From Isotricha intestinalis (lineage: Eukaryota; Ciliophora; Litostomatea; Vestibuliferida; Isotrichidae): a stretch of DNA of 15,460 bases. A program made the position numbers and the translations under genes. Shown in pieces: positions 7,465 to 15,460 of this stretch (the stretch's first letter is position 1; each line of letters starts with the position of its first letter). The DNA lies in contig JAJJLU010004281.1 in NCBI GenBank assembly GCA_023807065.1, forward strand, positions 1-15,460, given 5' to 3'. The notes under the pieces were generated by a model. The model did not search any database and had not been told where the DNA came from. It worked only from the letters and a program-made list of their open reading frames with translations.

Positions 7465-9028
7465 TTAAGAAGATAAGAATTGAAAAGAAATTTCATTTAT
7501 TTCTTCAAGAACCCATATATGTTTTATATTATTACTAATATTACTTCTTGTTGAAGAATTCGTTGAAATAGAACGTGAAGAAGGTACATTAAAACTATTA
7601 TTATTACTAATGATAATTTTATTCAAAGATTTAATTTGGGTTTTTACATTTTCCTTTTCTTTTTCTTTTTCATTATCATTATTAATACTAATATTATTAT
7701 TATAAATATAATTTATATTATGATTATTTTTATTTTTATTATTATTAATATTATTAGATTTTTTTGTATGAATTATTTTAGGATTAAATAAATTTAAAGA
7801 TTTCAATTTAATTTTTTCTTGATCAGTTAATATTTTATTAAAAAAGTATTTAACTAAAGTTACTCCAATATCAATATCATAATCATGTTTTTCACTTAAT
7901 AAATCTTTTCTAAACTCAATTTCATTATGAAAAAATTTAAAATTTCCAATAATTTTACTCATAGCACATAAAATTTGGATATTTCTTTCAGAAAAATTAA
8001 AAGGCTCATACATAAATTTTAAATAATCAGATATATCTTTTTCTTCAATTTTCAAATTAACATCATATCCGAAAATAATTAAAAGAGCTTTAATTTTATT
8101 AGCACTTTTTAAAATATGAACATCAAAAAAGATTCTATCACTTTTATTAATTTCAGATAAAATATCAAATAATTCTTCAAGTAACAAAGTTCTAGGAACA
8201 TAAAACATAATATGCTTAGAAACTTTTAAACTCATTTTAACTATATCATAAATATTAGGAGTCATTAAATTTTTAATAGAATAAACATCAGAATTTTTAT
8301 ATTGTATTCCTCCCCAAGGTGGAGATAGGAAAATAAAATCAGCAAAAACTTTTTCTTTATCATATTTATCAATTTGTAAAAAATCACAATGAATAAAAGA
8401 TATATTATCTTTACACTTATAAACTTTACAATTATTTTTACAGATATCTAATTTTTTATCATCAATGTCAATAGCATAAACTTTAGAACAATATTTTGAA
8501 AATTGAATAACATTTCCTCCACTTCCACAAAAACCATCAATAACAGAATAATTTTTAATTAATTTTGAAGTATATTCTGCTATTATTTCTGGAGTTACTG
8601 ACCACCAGCCTAATTTTTTTTAAATATATATATTTTAAAATATTTTATTTTTTACTTTCATAATCCATTTTTATTCCTTCATCATATTTTGAATAATAAT
8701 AATATCTTTGATAATAAAATGTTTTATCTGGAATTGAAAAGTAATTTTCATCATTTTCTTTTTTTATTTTTTGCCCTTTTTCTAATAATTCATCAAAGTG
8801 ATCTTCGAATTGAATTAATTTCATTTTTGAAATGTATATTTTATAATCATTTAATGGAATTATTATGTTTATTGGACCATATTGTTCTAATAGATTTAAA
8901 CAATAACATGCATTTCCTGTTTTCTTTTTTATTTTATGAGAACTGTGTTTTGATGATATGTAATTGTGAGTGTGATAATGATTTGAATGGTTTGGATTTA
9001 GGTAATTTTTCTTATTATTATTTTCCAT
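7465..9028 (-). CDS. TGS1: Trimethylguanosine synthase (TGS1), two exons, with Asn-rich C-terminal extension
   Basis: Uses SAM to convert the m7G caps of snRNAs and snoRNAs to 2,2,7-trimethylguanosine, in the nucleus or cytoplasm. Exon 1 (9028-8656) ends with YYQRYYYYSKYDEGIKMDYE. Exon 2 (8609-7465) continues with WWSVTPEIIAEY, so the join restores the family block YDEGI..D.E.W(F/W)SVTPE. The junction is phase 1 (A plus GC gives Ser125). The SAM site is VIDGFCGSGGN (147-157), followed by YAIDIDDKKL (169-178). The catalytic motif is FLSPPWGG (218-225), where Trp223 matches the m7G-stacking tryptophan of human TGS1. MTPNIYDI and YVPR follow as in the family. The total is 505 residues. The last 160 or so form an unusual extension ending in N- and S-rich low complexity. 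The open frame starting at 8265 alone would lack the SAM and catalytic motifs. Confidence 0.95.
8610..8655 (-). other. 46-nt spliceosomal intron in TGS1
   Basis: On the minus strand it starts GTAAAAAATAAAATA and ends AAAAAAAATTAG, in phase 1. Retention would end the protein after DYESKK at a TAA. Splicing restores the conserved TGS1 sequence DYESWWSVTPE exactly. The homology across the junction makes this the best supported intron in the window. Confidence 0.92.
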
Positions 9029-10817
9029 TTTACAATATTTAATTTTTATTTTTATGATAATTGAAATATATTTTTTTTGTTTTTATTATTTTGGAAATAT
9101 ATTATAATTTTTTTTTTTATATAAGAATTTTTTGAATTTAAATTTAAAGTTAGTTTCTAGGATATAATTTAATTTTTTTTAAAATCATATATAATACTCC
9201 CCAAATAAAAATTGATAGAATTCAAATCTTTATAAAACTTTAAACAAAAATATCAAAAAATAATCAAAGACTTACCCATTAAATTCAAGTACCATTTTAT
9301 TATTATTTATTGTCTTTTCTTTAACCAGCTACAATAAAAATCTTAATCTTTCTTTTACTATTATCAACTTGATTAAACTAATAGTGCTATTATAATAGAA
9401 TTATCTAATTTAAATTCTTTTTCTAAAAATTTAATTAAAAAAATCAGCTTTTTTTGAAATTCTCATTTCTACTTTTCAAAAACAATTACATTCTAATGTC
9501 CATAACCACATGAACTGATAATATAAAATAAATATTAAACTTTTCAAAGAATAATTACTTTGATGATTATTAAGTTATTATATTTTTGAGATTCATTATA
9601 TTTTCTATTTTTTGTGGTCGATTAATTTTTTTGAGAATTTTAATTTTTCAAATTTTTCTTTTTTATCTATATTTCTTTAATGTCTAGAATTTCAGATATT
9701 CTCATTTAAAAAACTTTTGATATTCTTTTACTTTATTTAAAATTATTTCTTGTTTTTTCTAAATTATTTCTTCTTTACCTAGAACAATTTCAAAATTAGT
9801 TTGCTCTTATTGTTCTTCTCTATTATATTATCATTTTTTCATTTATTCATTCAATCCAAACCAATCATCAAAATCTTTATTTGAAATAAACACACTTGGC
9901 AATAAGAAATATATTAAGAGTAAAATCCATCTAAATTATTTTGTAAAGGAGATACATCAATTAATAATAAAAATTTCCTTTAAATTTCTTACATTTTCAT
10001 TTAATAAAGTATTTTCATTTTCCTCATTTGATTTTCATTATTTTATAACACAAATATTAACTATTTCATAGCTAATAATTATATGAATTTATGACTCATT
10101 CTTTTTTAAGAATCTTTAAGAATATTTATAATAAGAATAATAAACTATGACATCAATTTTTAGTTTCTCTATTCTAATTAGGAATAGAAGATTTAGTTAC
10201 AATAACTTAGAAATAGCATTTTGTTTTAATATAATATTAAATATGCCATAAATGAATTGATTTAATAGTTTTTCCTAATCATATTTCCTCAATCTAAAAT
10301 AGTATTTAATTCTCTTTCATATAATTGTTTAAAACAATTTAAACAATCCAATTCTGATCTATTAATTTTCCTCCTGCTTCATCTTATCATTTTTTTGTTG
10401 AAATAACTCTAATTCATTCATTTTTTTTATTTATTTTTTTGTTAATTTTATTAATTTCACAAAAAAAAATTCTTTTTATATTATCAGTTTTTTTTTCTAT
10501 TTTGGTCTTTCATTCATTTTTCTCTTATTCTAGAACTAATTGAAATTCTTTTTTTTTGCTTTGGAGATTGATTGGAGATGTTCATTTCAATCTTTTGAAT
10601 TTAATTTAATTTTTAGGCAATTTAAATCACATTTTTCTTACATTTTTATAATTTGATATCTAGTTTTATTTTTTTGTTTTTTGGAATGGTTTTTGAAGGA
10701 AATTTTGGATTACTTTAATGTTTTTTTTAAATGGGAATTTTTTTAATTGGTTTTTTATATTATTTTATATTTACAATATTAAAAGCACTTTTAAAATAAT
10801 AAAAGGATGAAAAAATA
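9029..10817. other. 1.8-kb gene-free spacer with coding-like strand bias
   Basis: This lies between the TGS1 start and the SCP-phosphatase stop, both on the minus strand. No frame beyond about 60 codons exists in it. From roughly 9300 to 10560 the plus strand has clearly more C than G. The minus strand therefore has the G-over-C bias that sense strands of the genes here show. Peptide-like stretches appear on the minus strand (for example SNKDFDDWFGLNE near 9880-9842), but they are broken by all three stop codons and frame changes. From about 10561 to 10740 the bias flips to G- and T-rich on the plus strand. This could be a decayed gene or transposon, a long noncoding RNA or neutral DNA. I found no tRNA, snRNA or terminal repeats. 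Confidence 0.4.
10324..10347. repeat. Perfect 10-bp inverted repeat with 4-nt loop
   Basis: ATTGTTTAAA (10324-10333) and TTTAAACAAT (10338-10347) are exact reverse complements separated by ACAA. It is the longest perfect hairpin I noticed in the spacer. It could form a stem in DNA or RNA. No pairing with a second copy elsewhere was seen. Confidence 0.6.
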
Positions 10818-12470
10818 TTAAAAAAAAGAATTTTTTTTATTTTCCCTCAAAGCAACATTTGAAGAAACTTTACTTAAAATTTCTTCTTTATAAAATAAAA
10901 TTCCTTGTCTAACATCTGAAAAATCATTTGCAATTTTTTCTAAAATATCTCCTAAACAATATAAAGCAGTATCCATTTTATCTTCTCCCCAAAAGGCTTT
11001 AATAAAAATACCATTTTCCTTTTGAAATCTAAAATTTTGAGGAATATTATCAACTATAATAATTTTACTTAAATCTCTTCCTAATTTACTTAAATCTTTA
11101 ACTAAATCACCATTAAACATAACTGTATGTTTTCTATATAATCTATAATCAAATATTTTATTTTTATTTTCTATAGCGTTTATTATTATATCAGCATATT
11201 TTTCAGTAGCTGAAGTGAAAACTATTAATTCATATAAATTTTTCATTTTTTCTAAAAACAAATCTAATCCAGGTCTAAAACGTAATAAACCATTTGAAGG
11301 TTCTTTTGGATTTATTTTGAATGATATTAAAGTTTCATCCAAATCTAAAACTAAAGTAAATTTTTTATTATTATTTTGCTCTAAATATACTTTTTCTTGT
11401 TCATAACCTAAAAAACTTGCATCCCCTCCTAATACACTTGCGTTTTTATTTAATATTCTTAATACTTTTTTTCTGAAAAAAATATTTAATTCTTCTGTTG
11501 TTATATTATTTATATTTTTGTATAATTTAAAAAAATCTGAATTTAATTTATCATTTGCAAAATTTTTCAATAATAACCTTATATACTTTTCTATTGTTAT
11601 ATTATAAAAATTTAATTCTAATATTGAAGGAGATAAAGTACTGTTTTGGTTATTCATTTTATATTGTAAATAATCTTTATTATTTAAATCTAAATGAATT
11701 AATTTTTCTTTTATTATTTTTGATAATCTTTCTACCCATAAATTCCCTATTACACTTGATGAGATTTTTGAATAAATATATTCACATATTATTAAATATG
11801 AATTATGATGATATTTTAATATATTTAATAAAATATCTTCACAAATTGGAAAAAAATTTTCATCAAATGAAATATTATAACTAAATATTATATCATATAT
11901 TACATATATTATTGACATATGAACTATATTTTTTGCTTCTTGATTTTTAAAATAATTTTCAAAACTATTATAAAGAGATGAATTATAATAAAAATTTAAA
12001 AATTCAAAACATTCATTTGATATATCATTGATTTTTATTTTATTTAATATATCAACATATTTTTCTTCAAATAAAAGTAAATCTTCAATATTAACTATTG
12101 GATCTTTATTATTTTGGTTAATTAAATTTGAAATATTGAAATGATTATTATCTTTAGAAGAAAAATGTCTAACAATATTATTGTTTGAAATACTAACATT
12201 TTTTTTTATGAAAGTATTGGAATTAGTTCTAAAAGAAGAGGGAGAAAAATGAGTGTTTCTATTATTTTCTAATTTTGATGTTGAATAAGGTGTTAAATTA
12301 TTTAAATTATTATCACGATTATTTTCTATATTTGAATTAATTGTTGCATTTATAAAATTTTCTTCTCTTTTATTATTATAATTATAATTTTTTCTGTTTA
12401 TTAAATAATCTTTTGGAATTCCTTGTGATCGAGAAATTTTAACTTCTGAATTATTTCTTCTTTTAATCAT
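10818..12470 (-). CDS. SCP/FCP1-type HAD phosphatase (NLI-interacting-factor-like) with long N-terminal region
   Basis: Predicted Mg-dependent protein Ser/Thr phosphatase of the HAD superfamily. SCP/FCP1 relatives dephosphorylate the RNA polymerase II C-terminal domain, but others (Dullard type) have different targets. Of 550 residues, about 370-535 form the FCP1-homology domain: FTLVLDLDETLISF with nucleophile Asp376 and general acid Asp378, then LRFRPGLDLFLEKM, VFTSAT (417-422, motif II), KHTVMFNGDLVKDLSKLGRD and IIIVDNIPQNF (Asp474, motif III). Residues 1-120 are N/S-rich and probably disordered. Residues about 125-345 are a helical-looking, Leu/Ile-rich region (DLLLFEEKYVDILNKI onward) that resembles the N-terminal part of ciliate NLI-like phosphatases as I remember them. 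No TM segment is evident. The start is the first ATG, 111 bp from the divergent gene at 12582. Confidence 0.93.
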   Translation of the reverse strand: MIKRRNNSEVKISRSQGIPKDYLINRKNYNYNNKREENFINATINSNIENNRDNNLNNLTPYSTSKLENNRNTHFSPSSFRTNSNTFIKKNVSISNNNIVRHFSSKDNNHFNISNLINQNNKDPIVNIEDLLLFEEKYVDILNKIKINDISNECFEFLNFYYNSSLYNSFENYFKNQEAKNIVHMSIIYVIYDIIFSYNISFDENFFPICEDILLNILKYHHNSYLIICEYIYSKISSSVIGNLWVERLSKIIKEKLIHLDLNNKDYLQYKMNNQNSTLSPSILELNFYNITIEKYIRLLLKNFANDKLNSDFFKLYKNINNITTEELNIFFRKKVLRILNKNASVLGGDASFLGYEQEKVYLEQNNNKKFTLVLDLDETLISFKINPKEPSNGLLRFRPGLDLFLEKMKNLYELIVFTSATEKYADIIINAIENKNKIFDYRLYRKHTVMFNGDLVKDLSKLGRDLSKIIIVDNIPQNFRFQKENGIFIKAFWGEDKMDTALYCLGDILEKIANDFSDVRQGILFYKEEILSKVSSNVALRENKKNSFF

Positions 12471-12581
12471 ATTTTTAATAATAAATATATTTTTTATAAA
12501 TAAATTAAATTGATAATAAAAATTAATTACTTTTTTCTTTTATTTAAATGAATCATATTCTTATAATTATAATTTATATTA
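12471..12581. promoter_or_regulatory. Short divergent promoter region
   Basis: Only 111 bp separate the divergent start codons of the phosphatase gene and the small membrane-protein gene. Both promoters must overlap or be very compact. The sequence is almost pure A/T with no recognised element. Confidence 0.35.
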
Positions 12582-13052
12582 ATGGAGAATCATGAAACAA
12601 ATATTTTAATAGATGATGAAAATTGTGAACTAAATAACAAAGAAAAATTGAATTTTTTAAATGAAATGTTAGAATTAGGAGATAATAATAATGATGAATT
12701 TGATGAAGAAAATTTAAAGTTAATTCAAAAAACAAATAAAAAAAAATTTATTCCTTTATCAAGAATAACTGTCAATTTACCATCTTTAAGACAAAAATCA
12801 ATAACTCCTCATTTAATTATTATAGCTGTTGTTTTATTTACTTTATTATGTTATAAATTAAAATTAAAAATTACAATTATTCCTTTAATTATTATTTTTA
12901 CTTCTTTAATGATTTTGTTATTCATGGAAGGAAATGAGAAAAAATGTTTATATAAAAAATTAAATGAGGAAATTTTAAGATATTTCAATTTAATTAAAGC
13001 AAATAAAAATATTATAAAAGATGATTTAAATGCTCCTCTTTTAAACATATAA
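12582..13052 (+). CDS. Small membrane protein with two predicted TM segments, function unknown
   Basis: A 156-residue protein. Residues 1-50 are acidic and Asn-rich (DDENCELNNKEK, DNNNDEFDEEN). A basic stretch follows (KKKFIPLSRI), then two adjacent hydrophobic segments at about 76-92 (PHLIIIAVVLFTLLCYK) and 97-116 (ending SLMILLFMEG). They are separated by a four- to five-residue basic turn (KLKLK), so a hairpin in the membrane is likely. The C-terminal 40 residues are amphipathic, ending APLLNI. The topology would put both ends on the same side, probably cytosolic given the charge. The arrangement resembles small ER or endosomal hairpin proteins, but I recognise no family. Coding bias and an ATG right after the divergent spacer support a real gene. 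The antisense frame is a shadow. Confidence 0.7.
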   Translation: MENHETNILIDDENCELNNKEKLNFLNEMLELGDNNNDEFDEENLKLIQKTNKKKFIPLSRITVNLPSLRQKSITPHLIIIAVVLFTLLCYKLKLKITIIPLIIIFTSLMILLFMEGNEKKCLYKKLNEEILRYFNLIKANKNIIKDDLNAPLLNI

Positions 13053-14517
13053 ATTTGATAATTAAATATGAAATATAAATTTAAGTAATGTATAAAAAAA
13101 TATAAAAATATATAGAGTAAATTAAAATAAAAGATAGTTAAAAATTTAATTGACTTGAAAAATAAATTTTCATTGAAATCAAAAACTAAAATAAAAAATA
13201 TTATTTAAAATAATGTTATATAAGAAATTATATTAAGAGGTAGGGTTGAACTGAATATTTAATTCCTTTTATTCATTTTTAAATCAAAGTCTTTACTATC
13301 TTAATTTATAAATAAGAAAAAATTTAAGAATTGACAGTAAATTAGAAAAACCAAAAATTCATACTAATTGTTTTTAACGAATAAATTAAATCATTATCAT
13401 TATTTTTTCCAAACTTTTTAATCAAAATGAGTTTTTCTCTATTTCAAAATTAAATCTATTCCAAATATCATATCTTTTAAACAAATTATAATACTTGTTT
13501 TTTCAAAACTACAAAAATTAATGCTTAATTCTCAAAAAAGAAGTAATTTTTCAAACATTCAATATATTTTTCAAAATTCAAGCTTATTTTAAATATGAAA
13601 AACAAGATAATTTCTTTTTAAACATAATAAGGGGAATATTTTCTTCTATAAAAATCTCCCTTTTATTGTTTTTGAATTACTTAAAAAATATAAATTAAAT
13701 AGTTACATTAACATAAAGCATTAGTAATTTTTCCCTTTTCAATTTCATTTCCATAAATTAAATTTTGTTATCTTTGATATTCTATGAATTATCATTTTTT
13801 AACTAAAATCAATTTCACTAAATGGTAACACTTTTTTTTATTTTATATCATCTAAACATAATTCAATTCTTTCTCAAGAATTTTTTTTACTTCAATATAA
13901 TAATCATAAAGAGAAAAAAGTTTTTTTTCTGTTTTTAAAATTAGATCGAGCTATTATTATTCAGATGATATTAATAAAATAAAAAAAAAGAAAAAATATT
14001 TTGGAAGTAATTCATTATTTTATTAATTTTTTCTTTTATTTTTTTACATATTTTCTTTTGAACTATTTGTAAATTTCAATAGAAAATATCATCATAAGGG
14101 AATTATTACTTTATTATTTTAAAAATATTAATAGTCGAGAGATTAATATGAAATTTTTATAAATTTTAATTAAGAGCTTCGTTGATAATATTATATAATA
14201 AAAATTATATTAGGGTATTACATTATATCCAAAAAAATCACACTCCCAAAAAAAAAATAAAATAAAAAATATTCTATTGAAATTTGTTCTTTATCTAAAA
14301 TATTAAAAAATAACCTGTAATTAAATAAAAATCTACCCAATAAATTCTCGGTTAAATTAAAAAATAAGGAAATATACTCACTTAATAAATACTTAGATAT
14401 TATTTTATTGAAAGAAAACAATCAAAAATTGAAAAATGAAACATTAATTGTGAAACGTCTAATTATTATATTATAAATTTGATAATAAATTTTATTAAAC
14501 AAATTAAAACCTGTTTT
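13053..14517. other. 1.5-kb spacer with no convincing gene
   Basis: This lies between the small membrane-protein stop and the BET-like ATG, both on the plus strand. Around 13380-13900 the plus strand is C-rich relative to G, as in minus-strand genes, and short peptide-like pieces occur on the minus strand (for example YDYYIEVKKILEKELNYV near 13910-13850) before stops. A plus-strand frame is open from 14321 to 14473 (51 codons, no Met). Its codons are rather GC-rich for this region (CCC, TCG, CTT, CGT). It ends at TAA 14474-14476 and is separated by one TAA from an open run starting at 14261. The minus-strand frame at 14218-14421 is F/L/I-rich and looks like its shadow. These may be remnants or an unrecognised small exon. 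No RNA gene was seen. Confidence 0.4.
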
Positions 14518-15231
14518 ATGTCTCAAGACAATCATAAAGGAGAAAGTGAAATAAATCATACCAAAAAAAAAAAATATGAAAAAAATAATTTTTGGTATAT
14601 AAATAAAAAAAAAAGAAATATTATTTCTCCAAACATAAAAGAAAAACTCAATGAAAAAATAAAACAGTTATTTCATAATTTATTAAGTCATCATTTAGGA
14701 AAAAAATTTTATTCAAAAGGAAATAATAATAATTCAAATATTAATTTAATTCAAATTGAAGAAAAAATTACAAAAGGGAAATATCAATCAATATTTAATT
14801 TTATAAAAGATTTAAGAAATGTTTTAGATTATTATTTTAAACTTTATGCTGCTTATCCAACTGAATTTGAAGAAGTTTTTGAATTTAGTGATTTTTGTGA
14901 AAAAAATGTAAATGCTTTCTTAAATGAAACTAATAATCAAAAATCAGATAATTTTATTTCAAAAGAAGAAAAAGAAATCATCGAAAAAGAAATATTAAGT
15001 TTAAATCAAGATCAACTTCAATTATTTATAAATGAATTTAAAGATGAATTTCATTGGGATATTAATAACGATAATTTTGAAATTGATATTGATATAGATA
15101 AATTAGAACAAAATCAAATTCTCAAATTAAGATATTTTTTAAAAAAATGTATTGAAAATGATAAAAATTATTATGAGGAAAATACTCTTTCAAATTCATC
15201 CGTAAATAATGAGCCTATTTCAAAAAATTAA
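14518..15231 (+). CDS. BET-like protein: degenerate bromodomain plus NET (extraterminal) domain
   Basis: A probable chromatin-associated adaptor. The start is taken at ATG 14518 (MSQDNHKGES, 237 residues), because the frame upstream has no ATG, only TTG at 14479. Residues about 41-135 resemble a divergent bromodomain: KEKLNEKIKQLFHNLLSHHLG (helix Z), a short Asn-rich ZA loop without the usual PxFxxPV, IEEKITKGKYQSIFNFIKDLRNVLDYYFKLYAAYP (like the TI..L..GxY....F..D.R..F.N...YN block), then a final helix. The acetyl-lysine-binding Asn of the usual YN is replaced (AYP). Residues about 147-213 are a clear NET domain: ISKEEKEIIEKEILSLNQDQL and FEIDIDIDKLEQNQILKLRYF, matching the BET pattern of EEK...L...I..L...L and EIEIDF.TL...TLR.L. 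NET domains bind lysine-rich peptides of chromatin regulators. It is convergent with the partial gene at the right edge, 72 bp away. Confidence 0.82.
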   Translation: MSQDNHKGESEINHTKKKKYEKNNFWYINKKKRNIISPNIKEKLNEKIKQLFHNLLSHHLGKKFYSKGNNNNSNINLIQIEEKITKGKYQSIFNFIKDLRNVLDYYFKLYAAYPTEFEEVFEFSDFCEKNVNAFLNETNNQKSDNFISKEEKEIIEKEILSLNQDQLQLFINEFKDEFHWDINNDNFEIDIDIDKLEQNQILKLRYFLKKCIENDKNYYEENTLSNSSVNNEPISKN

Positions 15232-15303
15232 AAAAATATTTTATTTAATAAATGGTCAAATAATTATTTATTTATTTGTTTTAAATGTATAAAATTTTAA
15301 ATA

Positions 15304-15459
15304 TTAGTTATATAATTTTAAAATAAATATTATTTTTTTCATTTTTTTAGGATTTTTCTTATAACTTATTTCAAAAGAAAAAGGTAATTCTTCATAAGTA
15401 CCATTACAATAATAAAAAATTTCAATTTTTTGAATATTATCAAAAGAAGAAGAACCTGA
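15304..15459 (-). CDS. C-terminal end of an unidentified gene (partial, runs off right edge)
   Basis: On the minus strand a frame open from the window edge encodes 51 residues ending in TAA at 15306-15304. It includes NIQKIEIFYYCNGTYEEL and PFSFEISYKKNPKKM, then a basic-hydrophobic end, KKIIFILKLYN. Alternating hydrophobic residues suggest beta strands in the first part. It is too short to assign a family. Its G/C-containing codons contrast with the A/T-only spacer to its left. It is convergent with the BET-like gene. The last codons could be read through from an unspliced intron, but no clear donor is seen. Confidence 0.6.
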   Translation of the reverse strand, partial: SGSSSFDNIQKIEIFYYCNGTYEELPFSFEISYKKNPKKMKKIIFILKLYN

Positions 15460-15460
15460 A

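Noticed and set aside
9181..9240. Tc1/mariner-like transposase end on the minus strand (DLNSINF followed, after a frameshift, by WGVLYMIL)
   Set aside because: The resemblance to DLNPIENLWG needs a frameshift, the expected second Asp block is not found at the right spacing upstream, and no terminal inverted repeats were seen.
9029..10817. Stop-codon reassignment (TAA/TAG as Gln, or ambiguous stops) that would turn the spacers into genes
   Set aside because: The recognised genes have no internal stops, use CAA for Gln and end in TAA; the spacers contain all three stops at about the frequency expected by chance.
14218..14421. 67-codon minus-strand frame
   Set aside because: F/L/I-rich low-complexity reading opposite a better plus-strand open stretch; no domain and no conserved signal.
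14479..14517. TTG at 14479 as start of the BET-like gene
   Set aside because: Non-ATG starts are rare in eukaryotes and the first in-frame ATG is at 14518; the extra 13 residues show no domain match.
1..15460. tRNA, rRNA, snRNA genes, telomeric repeats and CRISPR arrays
   Set aside because: No TpsiC-arm-like sequence, no conserved snRNA blocks, no C4A2-type or similar telomere repeats and no spaced direct repeats were found by reading both strands.

Overview
This is eukaryotic DNA from a very AT-rich protist (by eye well over 80% A+T). The proteins carry long asparagine runs, genes end in TAA, no recognised gene has in-frame stop codons, and two genes are split by very short GT...AG introns (27 and 46 nt). 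Together these suggest an AT-rich, small-intron microbial eukaryote using the standard code. A ciliate with the standard code is one possibility, supported weakly by the N-terminal architecture of the SCP-type phosphatase. The lineage cannot be fixed from this window, and nothing bacterial, viral or organellar was seen.

Layout, left to right. A gene probably starts at 49 and runs off the left edge on the minus strand. A Lys/Asn-rich unknown protein with a CaaX-like C-terminus follows (341-1630, +). Next is a Pumilio/PUF RNA-binding protein (1938-4124, -, two exons), then a FAIM1-like domain protein with an NPF/DF-motif tail (4243-5199, -). A membrane-anchored ABHD1/3-YheT-EMB8 alpha/beta hydrolase lies at 5485-6702 (+). 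A trimethylguanosine synthase TGS1 is rebuilt from two exons (7465-9028, -). After a 1.8-kb spacer comes an SCP/FCP1-type HAD phosphatase (10818-12470, -), then a small two-TM protein (12582-13052, +). After another 1.5-kb spacer comes a BET-like protein with a degenerate bromodomain and a NET domain (14518-15231, +). The C-terminal end of a further gene enters at the right edge (15304-15459, -).

Several products belong to gene-expression machinery: Pumilio (mRNA 3'UTR control), TGS1 (snRNA/snoRNA cap hypermethylation), an SCP-type phosphatase (possibly RNA polymerase II CTD) and a BET-like protein (chromatin). As a eukaryotic neighbourhood this is probably coincidence rather than an operon. 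Genes are paired divergently (49/341, 5199/5485, 12470/12582) or convergently (1630/1938, 6702/7465, 15231/15304) with short AT-rich spacers. The three long spacers (6703-7464, 9029-10817, 13053-14517) hold no convincing intact gene, and parts of them look like decayed coding sequence. I did not find a clearly new multi-gene system. The most interesting items are the tiny introns, the BET-like protein lacking the usual acetyl-lysine asparagine, the FAIM-domain protein with trafficking-type motifs, and the coding-like spacers.
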